DNA of 35,695 nucleotides from an uncultured Mycolicibacterium sp. (GTDB lineage Bacteria > Actinomycetota > Actinomycetes > Mycobacteriales > Mycobacteriaceae): NCBI GenBank assembly GCA_945957405.1, contig CAMFLL010000032.1, forward strand, positions 1 to 35,695, read 5' to 3'. Positions 7,174 through 15,607 of this stretch are shown here, piece after piece; the first letter of the stretch is position 1; the number at the start of each line of letters is the position of its first letter. Below the pieces are notes generated by a model. The model did not search any database. It was not told the origin of the DNA and saw only the letters and a program-made list of their open reading frames with translations. The position numbers and the translations under genes are program-made.

Positions 7174-8648
7174 GATCCTCCCTGAAGTGCCGCGGCGATC
7201 ACGGCACGGCCGATGGGCGCCGCAACTGCGCCGCCGGTCGCAGACAGCCGATCGCCACCGTTCTCCACCAGCACCGCGACCGCGACCTTGGGGTCCTTTG
7301 CGGGCGCGAATGCGATGTACCAGGCGTGCGGAGGCGTGTTCTTCGGGTCATTCCCGTGTTCGGCGGTACCCGTTTTCGACGCGATCTGCACGCCGGGAAT
7401 TGCCCCTTTCTGCTGGGTGTACTGTTCGGCGCCGACCATCAGATCCGTCAGCTTACTTGCGACCTGCGCCGACAGTGCCTGCCGCTGCTCTGTGGGGACG
7501 GTGCTGGCGATGTTCGCCAAGTCCGGACCCTTGAGGCTGTCGACGAGGTAGGGCCGCATGGTGACGCCCTTGTTGGCGACGGTGGCGGCCACCATCGCGT
7601 TCTGCAGCGGTGTCATTGCGACGTCCTTCTGCCCGATGCTCGACATCGCCAGGGCGGCCGCGTCACTGATGGGCCCGACCGTCGATTCGGAGACCTGCAG
7701 GGGGATCGGGTCGGCCGGGGTGTCCAGCCCGAACGACTGGGCGGCGCTACGCAGCTTGTCGGCGCCCACCTTGAGGCCGACCTGGACGAACGCGGTGTTG
7801 CAGGAGCGCGCAAAGGCCTCCTGCAGCGACGCCGTCTGGCCCGATCCGCACGGCGCGCCGCCGTAGTTGGACAGCGTGGCGGTGCTGTCAGGCAGCGGAA
7901 TCGACGGCAACGCGGTGAACTGGTCTTCCTCGGTGACACCGGCCTGCAGTGCGGCGGCGGTGGTGATGACCTTGAACGTCGAGCCCGGTGGGTACCGCTC
8001 GGTGATGGCCCGGTTGGTCAGCGGCGAGTCCGGGTTGTCGCGCAGGTCCTGCCAGGCCGCGGCCTGCTCGTCGGCGTCATGGGACGCGAGCCGGTTGGGG
8101 TCGTAGGTCGGTGACGACACCATCGCCAGGATCTTCCCGGTCGACGGTTCGAGCGCGACCACGGCGCCCTTGCACGGGGCGGCGCCGCAACCCTGCTGCA
8201 TCGAGTCCCAGGCGGCCTGCTGCACCCGGGGCACGATCGTCGTGTCGACACTGCCGCCCCGCGGGTCGCGTCCGGTGAAGAAGTCGGCGAGGCGCCGGCC
8301 GAACAGCCGTTCGTCGGAACCGTTGAGCACGGTGTCCTCGGCACGCTCGAGGCCGCTGCTGGAGTAGCTCAGCGAGTAGAAACCCGTAACGGGTGCGTAC
8401 ACATAGGGATTCGGGTATACGCGCAGGAATCGGTAGCGACCGTCGGTTGACACCGAGTAGGCCATCAGCTGCCCGCCGGCCGAGATCTGCCCGCGCTGCC
8501 GTGAGTACTCGTCGAGCAGCACCCGCTGGTTGCGCGGGTCGGCGCGCAGCCCGTCGGCGGTGAACACCTGCGTGAAGGTGGCGTTCAGCAACAGCAGCAC
8601 GACCAGGGTCATCAGGGTCATCGAGATACGGCGCAGGGAGGTGTTCAT
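7170..8648 (-). CDS. pbpA: class B penicillin-binding protein PbpA
   Basis: A 492-aa peptidoglycan transpeptidase (Rv0016c family) that cross-links septal/elongation peptidoglycan at the outer face of the membrane. One N-terminal membrane anchor (about 9-29). Catalytic motifs: S223-T-F-K226, S282-C-N284 and K425-T-G. Four Cys (154, 159, 267, 283) match the positions where M. tuberculosis PBPA forms disulfides, as I recall. It is the transpeptidase partner of the adjacent SEDS glycosyltransferase RodA. ATGA overlaps link it to rodA upstream and pknA downstream. PknB is reported to phosphorylate PbpA in mycobacteria. Confidence 0.97.
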   Translation of the reverse strand: MNTSLRRISMTLMTLVVLLLLNATFTQVFTADGLRADPRNQRVLLDEYSRQRGQISAGGQLMAYSVSTDGRYRFLRVYPNPYVYAPVTGFYSLSYSSSGLERAEDTVLNGSDERLFGRRLADFFTGRDPRGGSVDTTIVPRVQQAAWDSMQQGCGAAPCKGAVVALEPSTGKILAMVSSPTYDPNRLASHDADEQAAAWQDLRDNPDSPLTNRAITERYPPGSTFKVITTAAALQAGVTEEDQFTALPSIPLPDSTATLSNYGGAPCGSGQTASLQEAFARSCNTAFVQVGLKVGADKLRSAAQSFGLDTPADPIPLQVSESTVGPISDAAALAMSSIGQKDVAMTPLQNAMVAATVANKGVTMRPYLVDSLKGPDLANIASTVPTEQRQALSAQVASKLTDLMVGAEQYTQQKGAIPGVQIASKTGTAEHGNDPKNTPPHAWYIAFAPAKDPKVAVAVLVENGGDRLSATGGAVAAPIGRAVIAAALQGGS

Positions 8649-10060
8649 ACTTTCTGGATCACCTCAGTGCCCGCCTGCGCGATCGGCGACTGCGTGGAGC
8701 CCGTCGGGCCGGACCCGATCGGTCGCCTGGCCGCGTGGGAGATGCGGACCAGGAGCGCCAACAACAGGTAGTTGGCCACCAGGGACGAACCGCCGTACGA
8801 CATCCACGGCGTGGTCAGCCCGGTCAGCGGGATCAGATTCGTCACGCCGCCGACGACGATGAACAGCTGCAGGCCCAGGGTGGACGCCAGCCCGGCGGCC
8901 AGCAGCTTGCCGAAGCTGTCCCGGACGGCGATGGCGGTGCGCAGGCCGCGGATGATCACGATGGTGTACAGCATCAGGACGCCGGCCAGGCCCACCAGGC
9001 CGAGTTCCTCACCGACGGCGGCGATGATGAAATCCGTCGAGGCCGCCGGGACGGTGCCGGGCTGACCGTTACCCAGTCCGGTGCCGAAGACGCCGCCGGT
9101 CGCGAAACTGAACAGCGACTGCACCATCTGGTACCCGGCGCCTTCGGGATCGGCGAACGGATCCAGCCAGTTCTGCACCCGAACCCGGACGTGGCCGAAA
9201 AGGTAGTACGCCACCACGCTTCCGGCGGCAAACAGGCCGAGGCCGATGACCACCCAGGCGAACCGCTCGGTCGCGATGTAGACCATCACCAGGAACGACG
9301 CGTACAGCAGCAGCGACGTGCCGAGATCCTTCTCGAAGATCATCACGCCGACAGAAAGCACCCAGGCCGCCAGCAGGGGGGCCAGATCGCGGGGCCGCGG
9401 CAGGTCCATCCCGAGCACGTGCTTACCCGCACTGGTGAACAGATTGCGCTTGGCCACCAGCACGGCGGCGAAGAACACCAGCAGCAGGATCTTGGAGAAC
9501 TCGGCGGGCTGAATCGAGAAGCCGGGGAAGCGGATCCAGATCTTGGCGCCGTTCTGCTCGGAGAACCGGCCGGGCAGCAGCGCGGGTATCGCGAGCAGCA
9601 CTATGCCCACCAGACCGCACACGTACCCGTAGCGGGCCAGCTGCCGGTGATCCTTCAGCAGGAACACCACCAGCGAGAAGCCAAGCACGCCAACCAGAGT
9701 CCACAACATCTGCTGGGTGGCACTGGGTCCCGCGCTGGCACCGGGAGCACCCTCGGCGAGGTCGAGCCGGTGGATCATCACCAGCCCGAGTCCGTTGAGC
9801 AGCGCGACCACCGGAAGCAGAATAGGATCGGCGTAGGGCGCATATCGACGGATCACCAGGTGCGCGCCGACGAACAGCGCCAGGAAGGCCGCGGTGTATG
9901 TGGCCAGGTCCAGGGTCAGGCCGTGCTCCTGATTGGCCTCGACGATCAGCAGGGCAACCCCGGTGATCAACGTCGCAAAGCACAGCAGCAGGAGTTCGGC
10001 GTTGCGCCGGTTGGGCAGTGCCGGCATCACCGCCACCGGAGACTGTGGAGCGGTACTCAT
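8645..10060 (-). CDS. rodA: SEDS peptidoglycan glycosyltransferase RodA
   Basis: A 471-aa polytopic FtsW/RodA/SpoVE protein (Rv0017c) with about 12 membrane helices. It polymerises lipid II into glycan strands together with PbpA. Family motifs include GAKIWIRFPGFSIQPAEFSK, the catalytic acidic FEKDLGTSL (Asp245), the loop PFADPEGAGYQ, and near the C-terminus GGVTNLIPLTGLTTPWMSYGGSSL. ATG 10060 is preceded by GAGGG with an 8-nt spacer. Its TGA overlaps the pbpA ATG. Unlike the other junctions, there are 117 bp between it and pstP, containing direct repeats, so an internal promoter or processing site is possible. Confidence 0.97.
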   Translation of the reverse strand: MSTAPQSPVAVMPALPNRRNAELLLLCFATLITGVALLIVEANQEHGLTLDLATYTAAFLALFVGAHLVIRRYAPYADPILLPVVALLNGLGLVMIHRLDLAEGAPGASAGPSATQQMLWTLVGVLGFSLVVFLLKDHRQLARYGYVCGLVGIVLLAIPALLPGRFSEQNGAKIWIRFPGFSIQPAEFSKILLLVFFAAVLVAKRNLFTSAGKHVLGMDLPRPRDLAPLLAAWVLSVGVMIFEKDLGTSLLLYASFLVMVYIATERFAWVVIGLGLFAAGSVVAYYLFGHVRVRVQNWLDPFADPEGAGYQMVQSLFSFATGGVFGTGLGNGQPGTVPAASTDFIIAAVGEELGLVGLAGVLMLYTIVIIRGLRTAIAVRDSFGKLLAAGLASTLGLQLFIVVGGVTNLIPLTGLTTPWMSYGGSSLVANYLLLALLVRISHAARRPIGSGPTGSTQSPIAQAGTEVIQKV

Positions 10061-10071
10061 GCGCTCGTCCC

Positions 10072-10101
10072 TCGCGCACTCGTTACTCGCGCACTCGTTA
10101 C
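10072..10101. repeat. 15-bp direct repeat, two copies, between pstP and rodA
   Basis: TCGCGCACTCGTTAC occurs at 10072-10086 and again at 10087-10101 without a gap, and the first bases of a third copy follow. The surrounding 117 bp (10061-10177) hold no gene. It interrupts an otherwise overlapping operon. Confidence 0.6.
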
Positions 10102-10177
10102 TCGCTGGGCCCTCATGCGCGACCCGCTTCCGCGGTCGCTGTCACGCTCGCTCCCACACTCGCTTCTGCTCGATGGG

Positions 10178-11785
10178 TCATGCGGCCACCCGGCAATCAG
10201 TCCCCGGCTTCTGGGGTGCCGGGGGCAGAGTTGTGACCGTGGGGCTCGGGGTGGGCGGGAGCGATCCAGCGCTCGGGCTCGGGCTCGGTGGGAGCGATCC
10301 AGGGTTGGGGGTGGGCGGCCCTGACGACGGCGGCGGTGGCACGGTGCCTGAGGTCGGCGATGGCGCCGGAGCGTCGGGTTGGTTCGAATCCGGTGTCGGA
10401 ACGTCGGTTTCGGTCTCCGACGGAGCCGGTTGGTTCGGCCGGTTCGACGTCTCAGGTGCGCCCGGGCGAGGTGGGTTCGGGGTGGGCGACGGCGACGGCT
10501 TGGGTGCCGGGGGAGGCGGCGGCGCGCACAGTGGGAGCACCGAGGTGTTGGCCAGCTGCCGAAGTTGTTCGATGGCTTCGTCGAGCGACCCGCCGGGGAG
10601 GCCGGCGGCCACCTGAGCCCGTTCAGAGGGCCGCAGGTCGGCCAGCTTCATCAGCCGGCACCCGGACGGGGTTTGGCCATAGCTGATCTGGGACAACTCG
10701 TTTCGGCCGTTGAGGCACCCCAGCAGAAAAGGGTCGGACATCGCGAGGCCGAGAAAAGAGCCCTGGATGCCGCGCATGATGGAGACCGTGCCGTCGGCCT
10801 CGGTGACGTAGTAGTTGTTGCGGATGATCTCCCTGCCGACCGCCAGTCCCGCCAGCACCAGCAGTGCCACCACTGCCGCGGCGATCCACACCCGCCGCCG
10901 CGACCGGGGTTTGTGTGCGGGCGGTTCGGGTGGCGCCACAGCGCGTTTCGCTTCATTGCGCCGGGGGTTGATCGCCGAGGCCCGCCCCGCGGCGGTGTTG
11001 GGTGGGGGAGAGGAGCTGCCGTCGTCACCGGACACCGCGCCCGCCAGGATCGGCTGGGTCTGGCCGTAGTCGTAGTCGACGACGTCGGCAACCACCACTG
11101 TGACGTTGTCCGGACCGCCACCCCGCAAGGCGAGTTCGATGAGCCGGTCCGCACTTTCGGTGACGTCCTCGATCTGCAACGCCTCTTGGATGGTCTCCTG
11201 GCTGACGGGATCCGACAGGCCATCCGAGCACAACAGGTACCGGTCGCCGTTGCGGGCCTCGCGCATGATCAGCGTGGGTTCGACCTCGTGGCCCGTCAGC
11301 GCCCGCATGATCAGTGACCGCTGCGGATGGCTGTGTGCCTCCTCGGCGGTGATGCGACCCTCGTCGACGAGGGTCTGCACAAAGGTGTCGTCCTTGGTGA
11401 TCTGCGCCAGTTCACCGTCGCGCATCAGATAGCCGCGCGAGTCGCCGATGTGCACCAGACCAAGTCGATTGCCCGCGAACAGGATTGCCGTGAGCGTCGT
11501 ACCCATGCCCTCGAGTTCGGGCTCGGCTTCGACGTGCGCGGCGATGGCGGCATTACCCTGGTGCACGGCGTCGTCGAGCTTGCTCAGCAGATCGCCGCCC
11601 GGCTCGTCGTCGTCGAGATGCGCCAGCGCGGCGATTACCAACTGCGAGGCGACTTCACCGGCTGCATGGCCACCCATACCGTCGGCCAGTGCCAGCAGCC
11701 GAGCACCGGCATACACCGAGTCTTCGTTGTTGGCGCGCACCAAACCGCGGTCGCTGCGCGCCGCATAGCGCAGAACGAGCGTCAC
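10178..11785 (-). CDS. pstP: Ser/Thr phosphatase PstP (PP2C family)
   Basis: A 535-aa PP2C phosphatase (Rv0018c family) that dephosphorylates PknA, PknB, PbpA and FhaB-pathway proteins. Catalytic domain about 5-238: NNEDS (Glu21, Asp22), ADGMGG (Asp35), IGDSR (Asp115), SDG (Asp188) and GGPDNVTV (Asp226) supply the metal ligands. A charged linker leads to one membrane helix (about 299-317). The extracellular part ends in a Pro/Ser-rich tail of about 100 residues (after VLPLCAPPPPP, with repeated SLPPSPSPS-type units), which should reach into the cell wall. The start is GTG, overlapping the fhaB TGA as GTGA. Confidence 0.97.
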   Translation of the reverse strand: MTLVLRYAARSDRGLVRANNEDSVYAGARLLALADGMGGHAAGEVASQLVIAALAHLDDDEPGGDLLSKLDDAVHQGNAAIAAHVEAEPELEGMGTTLTAILFAGNRLGLVHIGDSRGYLMRDGELAQITKDDTFVQTLVDEGRITAEEAHSHPQRSLIMRALTGHEVEPTLIMREARNGDRYLLCSDGLSDPVSQETIQEALQIEDVTESADRLIELALRGGGPDNVTVVVADVVDYDYGQTQPILAGAVSGDDGSSSPPPNTAAGRASAINPRRNEAKRAVAPPEPPAHKPRSRRRVWIAAAVVALLVLAGLAVGREIIRNNYYVTEADGTVSIMRGIQGSFLGLAMSDPFLLGCLNGRNELSQISYGQTPSGCRLMKLADLRPSERAQVAAGLPGGSLDEAIEQLRQLANTSVLPLCAPPPPPAPKPSPSPTPNPPRPGAPETSNRPNQPAPSETETDVPTPDSNQPDAPAPSPTSGTVPPPPSSGPPTPNPGSLPPSPSPSAGSLPPTPSPTVTTLPPAPQKPGTDCRVAA

Positions 11786-12249
11786 GGGCGCAACTCGATC
11801 GCCGTCTTACCGATTCTCACCGGCGTGCCTATCGGAACGCGTACCGCCGTCGTCACCTTCGCCCTGTCAAGGTATGTGCCGTTGGTCGATCCTAGATCCT
11901 CCACATACCAATCGGCGCCCCGCTGGGACAACCGCGCGTGGCGGGTGGAGGCGTAGTCGTCGGTGAGTACCAGCGTCGAATCGTCGGCACGCCCGATCAG
12001 CACCGGCTGGGATCCGAGGGTGATCCGGGTACCCGCCAGGGAACCGTCGGTCACCACGAGGTACCGCGGGGTGGTGCGGCGCTGTTTGGCGGGCAGCAGC
12101 GTACCGCGCAGAGCCAGCCCGCGACGTACCATCACGGCCCCGGTGGGGGCGTAGATGTCCGTGCGCAGGATGCGCAGCACCGACCAGATGAAAACCCACA
12201 ACAGCAGTAGGAACCCGGCGCGCGTCAGCTGCAGAACTAGTCCCTGCAT
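11782..12249 (-). CDS. fhaB: FHA-domain protein FhaB (FipA)
   Basis: A 155-aa membrane-anchored phosphothreonine reader (Rv0019c). A short N-terminal membrane helix (about 11-28) is followed by a linker and an FHA domain from about 83 to 150 with the signature GR (86-87), STRHARL (His104), and LGSTNGTY (Asn123-Gly124). In mycobacteria it binds phosphorylated PbpA/RodA-pathway and FtsZ/FtsQ partners. It is coupled to pstP by GTGA overlap. AAGGA lies 7 nt before the ATG. A 110-bp gap with a hairpin separates it from fhaA. Confidence 0.96.
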   Translation of the reverse strand: MQGLVLQLTRAGFLLLLWVFIWSVLRILRTDIYAPTGAVMVRRGLALRGTLLPAKQRRTTPRYLVVTDGSLAGTRITLGSQPVLIGRADDSTLVLTDDYASTRHARLSQRGADWYVEDLGSTNGTYLDRAKVTTAVRVPIGTPVRIGKTAIELRP

Positions 12250-12309
12250 CTGGCGTCCTTCCCGTCCTCGCGCGGCAACGTCACGATACTTGGACGGTCA
12301 CCGACGCGA

Positions 12310-12333
12310 GGGCGAAGCACGCGTGCGTCGCCC
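12310..12333 (-). terminator. hairpin between fhaA and fhaB
   Basis: GGGCGA (12310-12315) pairs with TCGCCC (12328-12333) around the self-complementary GCACGCGTGC (12317-12326). It is 27 nt past the fhaA stop in the transcribed direction and has no T-run on the minus strand. A partial terminator or attenuator separating fhaA from fhaB-pstP-rodA-pbpA-pknA-pknB is possible. Confidence 0.4.
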
Positions 12334-12359
12334 GTCTTTACGTGACCGTGTCCCGGAGC

Positions 12360-13814
12360 TCAGTGGACGCGGACGACGATCTCCGAGTGGCCAAGACGGA
12401 TGACGTCCCCGTCAGCGAGCTGCCACTCCTGCACCGGCGCGTTGTTGACGGTGGTGCCGTTGGTGGAGTTCAGGTCCGACAACAGTGCGACCTGTCCGTC
12501 CCAACGAATCTCGAGATGCCGTCGCGACACACCGGTGTCGGGGAGCCGGAACTGGGCGTCCTGACCGCGACCGACCACGTTGGCGCCTTCGCGCAGTTGA
12601 TAGGTGCGGCCGCTGCCGTCGTCGAGTTGCAGTGTGACAGTTGCGGCGCCGGCGGTGGGGGCGCCACTGCGGTAGTCGCCGCCCTGGCCGTAACCGCCGT
12701 AACCGCCACCCGGGGCACCGGGCTGCGGCTGGCCGTAGTCATAGTCACCGCGGCCGGGTTCGCCGTAGCCGCCACCTTCGTAACCGCGGCCGTAATCGGG
12801 CTGACCGTAGTCCTGGCGCCCGTAGTTGGGCTGCTGCTGGTAGCCCTGGTCGTAACCCTGGTCGGGGTAGCCGCCGCGGGGGTCCTGGCGGCCGTAGTCA
12901 GGCGCCTGCGGGCGACCGCCCTCGGGCCCGCGGCCGTAGTCGTAGTCGCCGCGCGGTTGTTCGCCGTAGTCACCGCGCTGCGGTTCGCCGTAGCCGCCCT
13001 GCTGGCCGCCGTAACCGCCGCCGGGGCCCTGCCGGTAACCCTGGTCGTAGCCGCCGGAGGGTTGGCCGTAGCCGGCCGGCGGGCGCTGCTGCTCGTAGGT
13101 CTGGCCGTACCCGCCCTGATCGGGGTAACCGCCGCCCTGGCGCGGCTGGTAGTTCTGGTCGCCGCCCTGGGGTGGGTAGCCGCCCTGTTGTTCGGAGCCG
13201 GGCGTGTAGCCGCCGCGCTGGTCCTGGCCCGCGCGCTGGTCCTGACCGCCGCGCTGCTGCTCATCCTGGGGCCTGCCGTAGCGGTCGTCGTAGTACTCGT
13301 CTCCGGGCCGACCCTGACCCTGGCCGCGGTAGCTCGGATTGTCACTCATCGGTACTCCTGGTTCTGCGGTCGACGCACGCTCTGATTGTGGCGCGACGGG
13401 TTCGTCGCTGCTCGGCTTGGGGTCTTCGGTGTCAGGGCTGGCGTCAGGATTGACGACACCGCGTGCCCTGACCTGGCCAGTGTGCAGATGTGGTGATTGT
13501 GCGAATCTGACAACCACATCACCATACGTTTGCCACCCCTGCTCGCCGATGTATCCCCCGAGATGTTTGGCAAAAGTATCCGACGTGAGATCACGGTCGG
13601 CGCGCACCTTCTCGAAGTCCTCGGTGCTCAAGGTGATGACGTACTCATTCGGGGTGAGCAGACGCCCACCCTGCAGGGACCGGACTCCGTCGGCCGCTTC
13701 CCGGCGTAACAGCCTCTCGACCTCCTCAGGGACGATGGAGCCCCCGAAAACCCGGGCGAAGGCGTCGCCGACGGTGGACTCGAGCTTGCGATCGAATCGC
13801 TGCACCAGTCCCAT
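12360..13814 (-). CDS. fhaA: FHA-domain protein FhaA (DUF3662-FHA)
   Basis: A 484-aa protein (Rv0020c family) that binds phosphorylated MviN/MurJ and regulates peptidoglycan synthesis with PknB. An N-terminal DUF3662 domain (about 1-120, FARVFGGSIVPEEVERLLRR, ending VVVRFAQSPHLHTGQVRARG) is joined by a very long low-complexity linker rich in Gly, Tyr, Gln, Asp and Arg (about 165-385, GGY/DYG/QGG units). The C-terminal FHA domain (about 392-484) carries GRGQDAQFRLPDTGVSRRHL and LNSTNGT. ATG 13814 fits the family N-terminus MGLVQRFDRKLE; a 6-codon upstream extension lacks support. It begins the gene cluster on this strand. Confidence 0.97.
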   Translation of the reverse strand: MGLVQRFDRKLESTVGDAFARVFGGSIVPEEVERLLRREAADGVRSLQGGRLLTPNEYVITLSTEDFEKVRADRDLTSDTFAKHLGGYIGEQGWQTYGDVVVRFAQSPHLHTGQVRARGVVNPDASPDTEDPKPSSDEPVAPQSERASTAEPGVPMSDNPSYRGQGQGRPGDEYYDDRYGRPQDEQQRGGQDQRAGQDQRGGYTPGSEQQGGYPPQGGDQNYQPRQGGGYPDQGGYGQTYEQQRPPAGYGQPSGGYDQGYRQGPGGGYGGQQGGYGEPQRGDYGEQPRGDYDYGRGPEGGRPQAPDYGRQDPRGGYPDQGYDQGYQQQPNYGRQDYGQPDYGRGYEGGGYGEPGRGDYDYGQPQPGAPGGGYGGYGQGGDYRSGAPTAGAATVTLQLDDGSGRTYQLREGANVVGRGQDAQFRLPDTGVSRRHLEIRWDGQVALLSDLNSTNGTTVNNAPVQEWQLADGDVIRLGHSEIVVRVH

Positions 13815-14029
13815 TGTCACCGCCTGCCTCATCCGTGGTCGACCCGATCGGGACAGCGACGGTGTACGCCGCGTGTCGCGCCGCTGTCATATTTCCTGTC
13901 CATGGTATCGGTCCTGGATAGCCGCTCGGCACCATAAGAACTCTGAGAATCAAATCGCAGCAGGTCAGCGCGTCGACGGCGGACTGCTGTGCCGCGCGGG
14001 GCCCGCCTCGGGCCACTCTTGCGGCCGGT
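13815..14029. other. non-coding upstream region of fhaA
   Basis: About 215 bp with no convincing gene separate fhaA from the tRNA-Leu promoter. On the minus strand TACCAT (within GATACCATGG, near 13901-13906) fits TANNNT and could be the -10 of the fhaA transcript, but no clear -35 accompanies it. Confidence 0.4.
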
Positions 14030-14059
14030 TTGGGTAAATGCCTGGGCGGTTGATAAGCT
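14030..14059 (+). promoter_or_regulatory. probable tRNA-Leu promoter
   Basis: TTGGGT (14030-14035), an 18-bp spacer and TAAGCT (14054-14059) form a plausible SigA promoter. The predicted start near 14066 would leave an 8-nt 5' leader before the tRNA. Confidence 0.45.
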
Positions 14060-14073
14060 GCCCCGGTCGTTTT

Positions 14074-14156
14074 GGGCGAGTGGCGGAATGGCAGACGCGC
14101 TGGCTTCAGGTGCCAGTGTCCTTCGGGACGTGGGGGTTCAAGTCCCCCTTCGCCCA
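14074..14156 (+). tRNA. leuT: tRNA-Leu (CAG)
   Basis: An 83-nt class II tRNA. Acceptor GGGCGAG pairs with TTCGCCC; the anticodon stem CTGGC/GCCAG encloses loop TTCAGGT with anticodon CAG at 14107-14109. A variable arm (GTCCTTCGGGAC) and T arm (GGGGGTTCAAGTCCCCC) are clear. Discriminator A156 is present; CCA is not encoded. It sits beside fhaA as in M. tuberculosis leuT. Confidence 0.97.
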
Positions 14157-14164
14157 CAGATCGG

Positions 14165-14191
14165 AAAACCCCGGCCGAGTGCCGGGGTTTT
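14165..14191 (+). terminator. intrinsic terminator after tRNA-Leu
   Basis: AAAACCCCGGC (14165-14175) and GCCGGGGTTTT (14181-14191) form a perfect 11-bp stem with loop CGAGT. A T-rich tail follows. The flanking A4/T4 means it could also act on the minus strand, but no gene ends there from that side. Confidence 0.9.
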
Positions 14192-14277
14192 CTGTTTCTC
14201 TGCGTCGAGTGAGGACTCGTGCAGAAGAAGTGCGAGTGACCCTCTGCACCATTCCTCACTGACGGGTCTACCTAGGG

Positions 14278-15414
14278 TCAGGCCCGCCCGGTGGGCAGGA
14301 TGTCGCGGTGGTGGCACACCTGGTTACCGCCGGCGCGCTTGGCTTGGTACATCGCGACATCCGCCACATTGATGAGGTCGTCGATGAGCTGACGCACAGG
14401 TGCGACGGACCGTCCACCGAGCAGGGCGCTCGCCGTGCCGATGCTCGCGGTGATCCGGGCCGTCGGTATCTCCGCGATGGCATTCAGCAGGCGTTCGGAA
14501 CTGTGCCGTGGCTCGGGCCTGGTGCCGACGTCGGCGATCACGAACTCTTCGCCGCCCGAACGGCCGATCACCGCCGTGCGGTGCGAGTGTTTCTGCAGGG
14601 CGATGCCGACACTCCGCAGTGCCTCATCGCCGGCCGCATGGCCCAGGGTGTCGTTGAGCAGCTTGAAGTTGTCGAGGTCGATCACTGTGACCACCAGATA
14701 TCGCTCTGCGCTCTGGCGTCCCATGATGAGCTCATACACGGAGTGGTGGAACGAGCGGCGATTGTGCAGGCCGGTGAGCGGATCACGGTCGGACCGCCGC
14801 AGGTCGGTGCGCAGGGCCTGCACCATGGAATGAATGCCGAACGGAACCCCGACATTGAGGCTGGCCACGATGACCACGGCGGCACCGGTCAAGGCGACAT
14901 CACCGGTGAAAGACACGAGATTGATGGCCAGGATCACCACGCAACCCGTGGCCACGATCAGGTTGATCAGCACTTCATCAAGGGTGTGGAAGTAGGCGAC
15001 GAACCCACCCACCACGGCGAACATCGTGCACCCCATCAACCCCGAATACGGGTTGGACAACGACAGGCAGGTCGCGGCGATCGCGAGGGTCGAAGCCAGG
15101 GCGAAGGCTATCGATTGTCCGCGGGTGGGCCAGTGCAGCAGCCAGACCAGGGCGCCGAACGTCGCCACCAGAGACGCGCCGACAGAGATCGCAACGGTTA
15201 GCGGGTTGTCGGGGCCAACCGGGCTGGCAAGCAGAACCAGGGGCAGCAACGCAGCTCCGGTCGCGTAGAAAAAGGCAGCCAAACGCCAAACAATTTGCAG
15301 CCCACGGCCATTCAGATACGCGCTGAACCAGTCGAACTGGTCACGCTTGTTCTGCGTGGGTACAGCTGCGTGCAATGGCCTGCTTTTCTGACGTTGCTGG
15401 AGTCGGTCTAGCAA
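14278..15414 (-). CDS. membrane diguanylate cyclase (GGDEF)
   Basis: A 378-aa protein with an N-terminal cytoplasmic stretch, about six hydrophobic helices (about 43-64, 72-94, 101-120, 125-142, 148-168, 174-195) and a C-terminal GGDEF domain (about 205-370). DPLTGLHNRRSF and the active-site RSGGEEF (287-291) are intact, so c-di-GMP synthesis from two GTP is expected. The inhibitory RxxD I-site expected shortly upstream of GGEEF is absent (RTAV at 279-282), suggesting no classical product inhibition. The start is uncertain: the longest frame begins with TTG at 15414 and has no good Shine-Dalgarno. M. tuberculosis has a different gene at the matching place, so this is likely lineage-variable content. 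Confidence 0.85.
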   Translation of the reverse strand: MLDRLQQRQKSRPLHAAVPTQNKRDQFDWFSAYLNGRGLQIVWRLAAFFYATGAALLPLVLLASPVGPDNPLTVAISVGASLVATFGALVWLLHWPTRGQSIAFALASTLAIAATCLSLSNPYSGLMGCTMFAVVGGFVAYFHTLDEVLINLIVATGCVVILAINLVSFTGDVALTGAAVVIVASLNVGVPFGIHSMVQALRTDLRRSDRDPLTGLHNRRSFHHSVYELIMGRQSAERYLVVTVIDLDNFKLLNDTLGHAAGDEALRSVGIALQKHSHRTAVIGRSGGEEFVIADVGTRPEPRHSSERLLNAIAEIPTARITASIGTASALLGGRSVAPVRQLIDDLINVADVAMYQAKRAGGNQVCHHRDILPTGRA

Positions 15415-15445
15415 ATTTTCAAGTGAGCCAATAGTAGGCGATCAC

Positions 15446-15457
15446 AGGTCATGACCT
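15446..15457. promoter_or_regulatory. 12-bp palindrome AGGTCATGACCT
   Basis: A perfect palindrome 32 bp upstream of the GGDEF gene's longest start, in the divergent region with the ferritin-like gene. A dimeric regulator site is plausible; the binder is unknown. Confidence 0.4.
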
Positions 15458-15560
15458 ACCAGAGTGTGCAGATCGACGCGTCGACTACGTCACATCGGGC
15501 CGCCGGACGGTTATCGCGGCCACGGCATCGGGTAGGCGAAAGGCAGGTGCAACACCGCGC

Positions 15561-15578
15561 CGAAGTAACCGAACTTCG
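15561..15578. promoter_or_regulatory. inverted repeat CGAAGT-N6-ACTTCG
   Basis: Exact 6-bp arms separated by 6 bp, ending 29 bp before the ferritin-like gene's ATG. The spacing from the gene suggests overlap with its promoter. The regulator is unknown. Confidence 0.4.
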
Positions 15579-15607
15579 TACATCGACGCCAAAGGGGCAT
15601 AGCACTG

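Noticed and set aside
8735..10324. 529-codon + strand ORF antisense to rodA
   Set aside because: Gln/His/Gly-rich frame produced by GC-rich third positions of rodA; no family motif, no start context.
12660..13320. CRISPR or satellite array in the repetitive stretch
   Set aside because: Repeats are short, irregular and keep the fhaA frame as GGY/QGG codons; there are no uniform spacers.
12342..13385. 347-codon Val/Ala-rich + strand ORF antisense to fhaA
   Set aside because: It looks like a hydrophobic membrane protein only because it is the reverse strand of the Gly/Tyr/Gln repeat region.
13726..14259. 177-codon minus ORF spanning tRNA-Leu
   Set aside because: It reads through the tRNA and terminator and has no coding features.
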